Assembly (NCBI GenBank): GCA_003486705.1
Contig: DNGE01000092.1
Location: 1-7,765 of the forward strand
DNA: 7,765 nucleotides
DNA from: Bacillota bacterium
GTDB lineage: Bacteria; Bacillota_I; Bacilli_A; MOL361; Turicibacteraceae
Direction: 5' to 3'
Positions 1 through 7,300 of the stretch are shown here, in pieces (within the stretch, counting starts at the first letter, position 1; every line of letters starts with the position of its first letter). The notes beneath the pieces were generated by a model, which was not told the DNA's origin, made no database searches, and saw only the letters and a list, made by a program, of their open reading frames with translations. Made by a program: the position numbers and the translations under genes.

Positions 1-9
1 CCCTTTTTT
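1..9. terminator. Possible arm of a terminator cut by the left edge
   Basis: CCC followed by six T is what the 3' arm and U run of a plus-strand terminator look like; on the minus strand it reads AAAAAAGGG, the 5' side of a bidirectional one. The other arm would lie outside the window, so this cannot be confirmed. It could alternatively be a ribosome binding site for a further minus-strand gene. Confidence 0.2.
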
Positions 10-15
10 AGAAAA

Positions 16-30
16 TTTTTTTTTTTTTTT
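16..30. repeat. Homopolymer of 15 T
   Basis: Fifteen consecutive T bases on the plus strand (poly-A in the pilT transcript direction), preceded by AAAA and by a six-T run at 4-9. It lies downstream of pilT, outside any visible gene. Tracts this long are prone to slippage in replication and in sequencing. Confidence 0.9.
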
Positions 31-32
31 AA

Positions 33-46
33 GATAGGAATCTATC
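33..46. other. Small hairpin downstream of pilT
   Basis: GATAG and CTATC pair around a four-base loop (GAAT). On the plus strand it is followed by ATTTTATTTTT, resembling a weak terminator for plus-strand transcription from beyond the left edge. In the pilT direction it is followed by an A run, so it does not look like a pilT terminator. Confidence 0.3.
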
Positions 47-145
47 ATTTTATTTTTATGCTATAACATATAAGTGACTTCTTAAGTTTTACAATAGCCA
101 CACGATTTTAACATCTCGTTCATCACTTGGTTAAATATTGTAGTA

Positions 146-1171
146 TTAATCTAAATACACTTTGGCATCCTCTGGTGAGATCACACCGTACATAATTAAT
201 TCATTTAAGTGCATCTCCATTGTTTGCATCCCCATTTCGCGGTTAGTTTGGATAACACTTGGGATTTGGAATACTTTTTCAGAACGAATTAAGTTGGCAA
301 TGGCTGGCGTATTAATCATGATTTCACACACAGCTTTACGACCATCTGCATCGATTCGCTTAAATAAACGTTGGGCCACAACACCAACTAAAGAACCGGC
401 TAATTGCATACGAATTTGTGTCTGCTTCTCAGCTGGGAACACGTCAATAATACGTTCAACAGTTGATGCCGCTGATGACGTATGAAGTGTTCCAATGACT
501 AAGTGTCCTGTTTCAGCTGCGGTTAAGGCAATCTGAATCGTTTCTAAATCGCGCATCTCACCGACTAAAATAATATCTGGATCTTGACGAAGCGCCACGC
601 GCAACGCCTGATTAAAGTCTAATACATCCGACCCAATCTCACGTTGATTAATCATACACTTCTTATGATTATGCTGAAACTCAATCGGATCCTCAAGTGT
701 AATAATGTGCTTCGATGACGTCTCATTCACATAATTAATCATCGCCGCAAGCGTCGTTGACTTCCCGCTTCCCGTCGGTCCTGTGACTAACACAAGCCCA
801 CGCGGCTTATCAATAAACGACTTCAACACAGGTGGTAATTCAAGTTCCTCCATTGTCGGAACCTTCGTTGGAATGGGGCGAATGGCAAGCGCCATTTGGC
901 CACGTTGATGATAAGCATTCACACGAAATCGTGATACCCCTGGAATACTATGCGAAAAGTCTAATTGTAAATTTTGTTCAAACGTTGCAAATTGATCTGC
1001 TGGAATAATCTCATGCACAAGCGCCTTAATCATCCATGGCGTTAATTTTATCTCATCGAGTGACCGTAACTCCCCGCGAATTCGAATTTGTGCTGGTATT
1101 CCAACTGTAATGTGTATATCTGAAGCTTTTAAAGCGATTGCTTCAGACAAGATTTCGTTAATTGTTTTCAT
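146..1171 (-). CDS. pilT: Type IV pilus retraction ATPase PilT
   Basis: This gene encodes a complete 341-residue cytoplasmic AAA-like secretion ATPase that, in the PilT family, forms a hexamer at the pilus base and powers depolymerisation of the pilin fibre (twitching, DNA uptake, adhesion). The sequence shows the N-terminal PAS-like region with ASDIHITVG (residues 17-25) and IRIRGEL. It also has the Walker A loop GPTGSGKST (131-139), the Asp box ITLEDPIEF (157-165), Walker B with catalytic glutamate in DIILVGEMRD (199-208) and the His box TGHLVIGTLHT (221-231). The C-terminal AIANLIRSEK (290-299) corresponds to the PilT hallmark AIRNLIRE and is followed by IPSVIQT and GMQTME; these separate PilT from PilB and ComGA extension ATPases. 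Two positions of the hallmark are substituted. Length is normal for the family (about 340-350). The ATG start is supported by AAGGAG nine bases upstream. It is the last gene visible in a same-strand cluster, 211 bases after the giant secreted-protein gene. By eye its 3'-strand GC is higher than that of its neighbour. PilU-like paralogy cannot be excluded, but PilT is the better fit. Confidence 0.96.
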   Translation of the reverse strand: MKTINEILSEAIALKASDIHITVGIPAQIRIRGELRSLDEIKLTPWMIKALVHEIIPADQFATFEQNLQLDFSHSIPGVSRFRVNAYHQRGQMALAIRPIPTKVPTMEELELPPVLKSFIDKPRGLVLVTGPTGSGKSTTLAAMINYVNETSSKHIITLEDPIEFQHNHKKCMINQREIGSDVLDFNQALRVALRQDPDIILVGEMRDLETIQIALTAAETGHLVIGTLHTSSAASTVERIIDVFPAEKQTQIRMQLAGSLVGVVAQRLFKRIDADGRKAVCEIMINTPAIANLIRSEKVFQIPSVIQTNREMGMQTMEMHLNELIMYGVISPEDAKVYLD

Positions 1172-1180
1172 TTCAAAACA

Positions 1181-1186
1181 CTCCTT
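1181..1186 (-). promoter_or_regulatory. Ribosome binding site of pilT
   Basis: AAGGAG on the minus strand, nine bases before the ATG at 1171; it is extended to AAGGAGTG. This is near-ideal spacing and supports independent, efficient translation of pilT. Confidence 0.85.
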
Positions 1187-1234
1187 GAACTTTAATTCCC
1201 TATTTACCCTTACTATATTTTAAATAAATAAAAC

Positions 1235-1262
1235 TTTATAAAGCAAAAATAAATTGCCACAA
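1235..1262 (-). promoter_or_regulatory. Candidate sigma-A-type promoter for pilT
   Basis: On the minus strand TTGTGG (1262-1257) lies 16 bases before TATAAA (1240-1235), which would start transcripts roughly 55 bases upstream of the pilT ATG. The -35 box matches TTGACA poorly. An overlapping alternative pairs TTGCTT (1246-1241) with TAAAAT (1222-1217) at 18 bases. In such AT-rich DNA both could be chance. Confidence 0.25.
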
Positions 1263-1265
1263 TTT
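1251..1265. other. Short inverted repeat in the pilT upstream region
   Basis: AAATTG and CAATTT form a perfect six-base inverted repeat around CCA. A second pair, GCAAAA (1243-1248) and TTTTGC (1263-1268), brackets it. The element overlaps the candidate -35 box, so it could be an operator or a small RNA hairpin; only weak evidence supports either. Confidence 0.25.
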
Positions 1266-1343
1266 TGCTCATGCCCAAAAGAATAACTTCATCAAATAAT
1301 TAAAAATTTCTATTGCTTTAGTTATATAAACTTACATATATTA

Positions 1344-1372
1344 ATAGCCACCAACTTTTCATTGATGGCTAT
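1344..1372 (-). terminator. Stem-loop after the giant gene, weak terminator or attenuator
   Basis: ATAGCCA(C)CAA pairs with TTG(A)TGGCTAT around a seven-base loop. The single C/A mismatch on the plus strand becomes a U-G wobble in minus-strand RNA, giving an 11-pair stem that specifically favours the minus transcript. It begins about ten bases after the TAA of the giant gene. The bases that follow (TAATATATG) are AU-rich but not a clean U run, so termination may be partial, letting some transcription reach pilT. An mRNA-stabilising or processing role is also possible. Confidence 0.5.
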
Positions 1373-1382
1373 ATCCTAACCT

Positions 1383-4300
1383 TTAAAATAAATCAGGTAA
1401 ATAAAAATCATCAGACTTTGTTTTTACTTTAACCCCTTGAGTATTTCCTGATACATTTATATTATTTTCAAACTCCGTGTTACTCGCTGTTAATTCACCT
1501 TTATACAATAACAATAATGTCGTATCAGGCAAAACATCACTTACAACGTAATCTTCAGACGGGCTAAATTGAGTATGAAGTTCTAGTTTATTATTAACTA
1601 ACTTATATACGTCAACATTACCCATAAATTTAATATTTTCATCAACATCTAATTTTATTGTTTCATTTTTATATACTTTAAACGTTGCTCCAAACGTTAC
1701 TATAGATCCCTTTACAAACTCAATCGGAGATTCAAATGAATCAATAATATTTATCTTCTCCATGTCTGTCGCTTCATTCGGCTTGAATCCTTCATAGAGG
1801 CCATGTCTTAAAATTACTTTATCTACAACATAATCTATAACTATCTCTGGATTATCATATGAAAGATTAATCACATCATTATCAAAAACCCCACTACTAA
1901 CAGTTTTATTCAACACTGTATATCCCATCAATCCATCTAACTCAGTACCTTTTTCTAAATTAAGACTCACTGTATATTGATTAGTTTTTAGCGGGCGTAA
2001 TGCTACACTCGAATTACTTCCAAAGGAATATTTTTTTTCTCCTAAATAAATTTCTAATAATTCATAAATAGAAGGTAACAATTCAACACCTTTACTATTT
2101 TTAACACTAACTTTAATCATCCCCTCTTTTGAAAAAATCGGAATATCTAGGGGTACTGTTACAGTTTGTACGTTATTAGTACTTATAGTTCTACGATCAT
2201 ATGTCACACTAGCCTTAATCTGACCACCACCGTCACCATTAAGTGGTATAAAAGTCTCTAGATTTAACAGGAGTGTTCCCATGTTGTCGTTCAAAACAAC
2301 AGTTTGACTCATACTTGAATCAAACGCCGTTAAATCAACTTTAAGTGATTGCGTGTCATAATTCGATTCTAACACAAACTTCACATTTTCAATAATCTGT
2401 TCTCCCTCATTAAGCACTCCAAATGTTAACTGAGTATTCATTATATCACCAATTAGGCCTGTATTTCCACTTAATGAAGTTAACATTAATAATGCAGTAT
2501 CCACCGGATAAATCGTGTAGAGTTGTTTTGACTCTGCCCCTTTATAAACGCCCTCTTGATTTAAATCCTTTGCAGTAATCTCTATTTCAAATTCATCTAC
2601 ACTTGAATAATCAAATGATGCTTTATCTACAGTAATTTCAACCTGAGTACCTGAGTTAATTTGTTTTTGTTCTAATACTATACGATCATCTCCATTTTTA
2701 ACCACTACCGTTACTTCGATTAAATCCCCATCAATATCTGTTGCCGTTGTTGAAAAGGTAAAATTGTCACTTTGTTTTGCAATTTCCATCTTATCATACA
2801 AATTACTTACTGAAATAACAGGCGCATGATTTGCTCCACGAACAGCCTTTGCAATCGTATTAACAAATAGCTTTAATTCAGATTCAGGATAAGGGGTATT
2901 AACCTCTTTGGTATTCTCAGCTGTTCCACTGAACGTAATATTTTTAACAGAATACGTATAGTAATTATTTTTAACATCATATGGATTGATTAAACTTGTA
3001 TCAGCAAGACGATCATTATCATCGTTTTCCATATCTTTTACACTTAATCCATTTTGTTCTAACTCATTTATTATATCCTCAGGAATCTCTGCGGAATAAT
3101 CAGGAATAGCTCCACTCTCAGTCACTGTATTAGGTGTAATCGTATACCAAGGAATCACATCTTCATCTTCTAAATCAAGTTGATACCACTGTCCATGAGT
3201 CCGACGAATACTTATGGTTTCATCTAATACAAATGGATAATTGGTAATTAAGGCATCGTTTGTCTGATACACTATTTTTGATTGTGTTGGAGCAAAAGTA
3301 TTACTTTGAGCATACGCACTCTCCGATGTTTGACCTGCTAAATCTTTAAATGCATTTGTTCTATCCATTGTTGTCTTATACCAAAATGTGTCATGTGTAA
3401 ACATTACTGCTTGTCCAGTTTCAATAAATTCGTTTAATTCTTTAATGGCATTAGTTGTAAAATCCTTTTTATTATAAACATCACTAAATCCAAAAATGGC
3501 CATATCATAGTTCCCATTTAAAATTAATGTGTTACCTGCATTGCTATTAAATGTATCAATATCCATAACTTCTATTTGAATATCATAATCCACTAATTCA
3601 TTTACTAATTTTTGAAACCTCTCATTCTCTTTTAAATTTAAATTTCCTTTTATAGCATCTTTAATATTATTAAATGGAATTTTTTGTTCAGAAGTAAAAG
3701 GCGCGACTTGTAGTACTCGAATAGGATACTTTTGACCATCTAGACTCGTTAATTTCAACTGTTCTATTTCATAATACCTAATACCTGACTGTTTTTGTGC
3801 AACAACTTGCCACTCTAAATATCCAATAAAATCAGTTGGCATGTCATATTCAAGCATGACAGTTTGATTTGTTGTTTTAATTTGTTTAACCTCTTCGTTT
3901 TCTTTAAACAAACCATCACCATCAATATCTAAAAATAAACTTACCGTAATTTCTTCTTTAGGCTTTTCATCAAACTCAAGTTCAAATTTAAAGTTTCGGT
4001 TTTCATATTTTCCGATATTTGATGTAACATCATCACTAGATGGTTTTTTATTTAAATTAAAGTGTGCGCTTTTATTACTTTCATTTAAACTCAAATACTT
4101 TTCAATTATTTTATCAAGAAAGGTACTATTAGAATCATTCACCTCGGATTGTTTGTACACAACGACCGTTTCATTATCAGTTTCTAAATAAGGAGAAAAT
4201 GTTTTATATAAAATAGACTGATGCTTATCTATGCCTTCGTACCACGTATCTTGTTTTACAATATCATAATCCAAATAAACAAGTTGACCGGTACCAATAA

Positions 4301-7300
4301 ATTCCGTTAACTCTCCTGCTTTTCGCTCGGTTATATCATTGTTTATTTCTAACCCATTGTCTAACTTATTGTCCAACTTCCTTGTTCCATAATCTTTATA
4401 GGCAACTTGATCCGCTGACATAGTATTATCAACATAACGTCCTAAAACAATAACATCATATTTCCCATTGGCTTTGTCGGATTTCCCAATATACTCTGGC
4501 ATTGAAATCCGTTCAATGGTTACACGATAAAACTCATTTTCATGCTCATAAATTTTTGTTTCAACACTAGTTGTAATATCAGATAAATTTTCTTGTTCAT
4601 AAGTTGAATTGAAATTTAATTTGAAACTATTAGCCGGTTGAATTTCTAGAATCTTAATTGTTTGAAGGTGTGAAATCAAGTCATTATTCAATACCACTTT
4701 AAACGTTATATTAGGATTATTGTAATCAAGATTAAACGCTTGTAGCGATACGTTAAAATCCTCACGATTTCCACTTACTAAAACATTATCTGTTTCTTCA
4801 AACCCAAAAGGTAGGTCCAATACAAGGCTATACGTCTTAGTTGTTAGCCTTTCATTACCATGTGGCCATTCCACACTTCCACTTCCTAAAGTAGAGGCCC
4901 TACCGACATCACTCAACGTTACCTCAATACTATCAGTAATACCCTCACCTAATTCATTAACTAATTCAACACGCACCTTCCCCGTTTTCGTATTCACATA
5001 AATCGAAAATGGTACCTCCTTACTAACACCATCCACATCGTAAGTAACAGAACTTACAATTTCAACATTTGCAGCTCCGTGTGCATTTATCTTAAACGTT
5101 CTACTATCACTTGGGCCTTGATTGAATATCAAATCACTGTCACCTTCAAAACTAACATCAACTAGGTTAGAATTATATTTCAACTCACCTATTGTAGCGT
5201 TTGTAAGTTTGAAGTTTTCATTACCTTCAATTTCTTCATACAATTTTTCAAACATAACCGTTACTAGAAAATCATCTCCAACTAATCCTGAAACAACCTG
5301 TGAGTCAACTTTAATTTGTGGGATTGTAATGGGTTGTAACGTATAGATAACTGTTTCTGCCTTGGCACCTTGTATATCAGTCGCTTCAACTGTAACCTCA
5401 ATTTTAGAATAGCCATCATTTTGTTTACTAAACAAATCCTTCGGAATAACCACATTAATTAACTCACCTTGATTAATTCGTTTAGAATTGATTGTATCAA
5501 TTGCTTCTCCATTAATTTTAACCACTAAATCAACCTGATCATTATCCACATCCTTAGCTGTTACCTTAAATTCATAATCTTGATCAAACGGAATCTCAGT
5601 ATTTGTCGCTTTTGGAATACTCGCCGAAATAACGGGTTTATGATTCCCCCCACGCTCTGCTTTAATAATTGTGTTAGCAAATAACTGTAATTCAACAATT
5701 TTATCTTGTTGTCCACCTTGATGTCCCGTTCCTGAGAATGTAATATTCCCTTTTGAATACGTGTAGTAATTATTACGTGAATCATAATGATTGATACCAC
5801 TTCCTACAAGGTTATACCACGGAACTAAATCAGGATCTTCAAAGTTTAACTGGTAATATTGTGTATGAGTTGCAGTTACAGCTAAGGTTTGATTGGCACT
5901 AATCTGATAAGGATATTGGGTAATTAAACCTTGATTCGTCTCATAAATAGTACTTCCACCTTTAATACCATTCGCTATAGTTGTTGATTCAGCTTTTTGA
6001 CTCGGTCCATTTAAAGAATAACCAAAAATCCCGCTTGTTGTATTATTATTTGTCCACTCTTTAGATATCAAATTACCTGTTATTGGATCAATATGCGGAA
6101 TATATCGGTCTTCATATTCTCCAGTTTCAGGATTATATTCTTTATACAAATCTACCTGTGATTTATCAGGACGATAAAAATCAATAAACCGTGTTTGACC
6201 AACATAATCTCTAAACTCTTTCATCATTTTATAATTTTTATTATTTCGAATGGTAATCGTATCATGGGTAAACATTATACTTTGACCTGATTCAATAAAG
6301 TATTTTAACTCTGAAATTGCTCTGTCTGAATGTTCAGTTCCATTACCATTATAACTATCTTCAAATCCCATAATGACCATATTATACGGTTTCAAGACAT
6401 CACCTAAGTTTTTATTAATTACAGCAAGATTAAATTCGTTTGTATTCATTTTAGAAACTGTTATTCTATAATCAGGATTATCATTCATTTTGTCTAAAAC
6501 AGCTTCATTACTTAAGTCAAAAGAGTTGCTTTTACTTGAAGTTAACTGTAGCACCTTAACTTCTCGCTTGTACCCTTCTTCTAACGTCTTAAAATACGTC
6601 TGTCCTAACACATAAGACTTAACCCCCTCAGTCTGTTCTCCTTTAGATATTTCAATCTCAACCTTCCAATCTAAAAGTCCAATAAAATCTTCTCCCATTT
6701 CATAAGTAAACTCATAAACTTGATTTGATGTTACAGTTTGTGTCACATAACATTCTTTTTCTTGAAACAACGCATCTCCATTCATATCTAAATAAAGACG
6801 TAGCGTTACATCACTTCCGAAGTCAGGTATAGCCACAGTATACTTCATTAACCGATTTTCAAGAGAACCAACCGTTGCTAAACGCTCATCCCCACCTTCA
6901 TAAGTCACCTCAATGTCTGGCTTACGTGCGTGAATAAATGAATCGCCTTGTTTTTCAACCAACTCTTCTACAACTTTTTTCACAGAATCCATTATTCCTG
7001 ACTGACCCTTTTGTAAGTGATCGCTGTTAAGTGAGTTAAACATCTTGGATAAATTACTGTTTTTCATATTATCTTTGAATATATCCTGATGCATTAAAAC
7101 CAACTGCCCACTATTTATAAAGTCTATTATTTCATTCGCTTTTCGAATGGTAATATCATTTTCTTTATAATCATTCTCGTTAGTACTATTATAATTTATT
7201 GCTGAGTAATCTCGTTGATTACTTGAAGTTTCAATCTTTCTTCCCAATACAATCACATCATACCATCCATTTAACTGAGTAATATTACCAATGAATTCTG

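Noticed and set aside
94..102. AATAGCCAC shared by the pilT downstream region and the stem-loop at 1344
   Set aside because: Only nine bases match and the partner arm is missing here, so no second hairpin or repeat element is supported.
82..123. Thirteen-codon minus-strand frame after pilT with a CGYC motif
   Set aside because: Too short, with only a weak AAG-like Shine-Dalgarno; most likely chance.
162..485. Plus-strand open frame of 107 codons
   Set aside because: It lies entirely antisense to the pilT C-terminal half, which has conserved motifs; no ribosome binding site or recognisable domain.
541..1000. Higher GC in pilT than in the giant gene as a sign of horizontal transfer
   Set aside because: A conserved motor gene commonly keeps higher GC than a Asn/Lys/Ile-rich surface protein in the same genome; no mobile element borders are seen.
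1386..1400. LPDLF at the extreme C-terminus as a sortase signal
   Set aside because: It lacks the LPxTG pattern, and no hydrophobic helix or basic tail follows; the protein simply ends there.
5122..5346. Plus-strand open frame of 74 codons
   Set aside because: Antisense to a well-supported beta domain of the giant protein, with low-complexity Ser-rich translation and no family signal.
5561..5800. Minus-strand open frame of 79 codons
   Set aside because: Out-of-frame overlap inside the giant gene, across conserved blocks such as NYYTYS and NITFSGT that are coded in the main frame.
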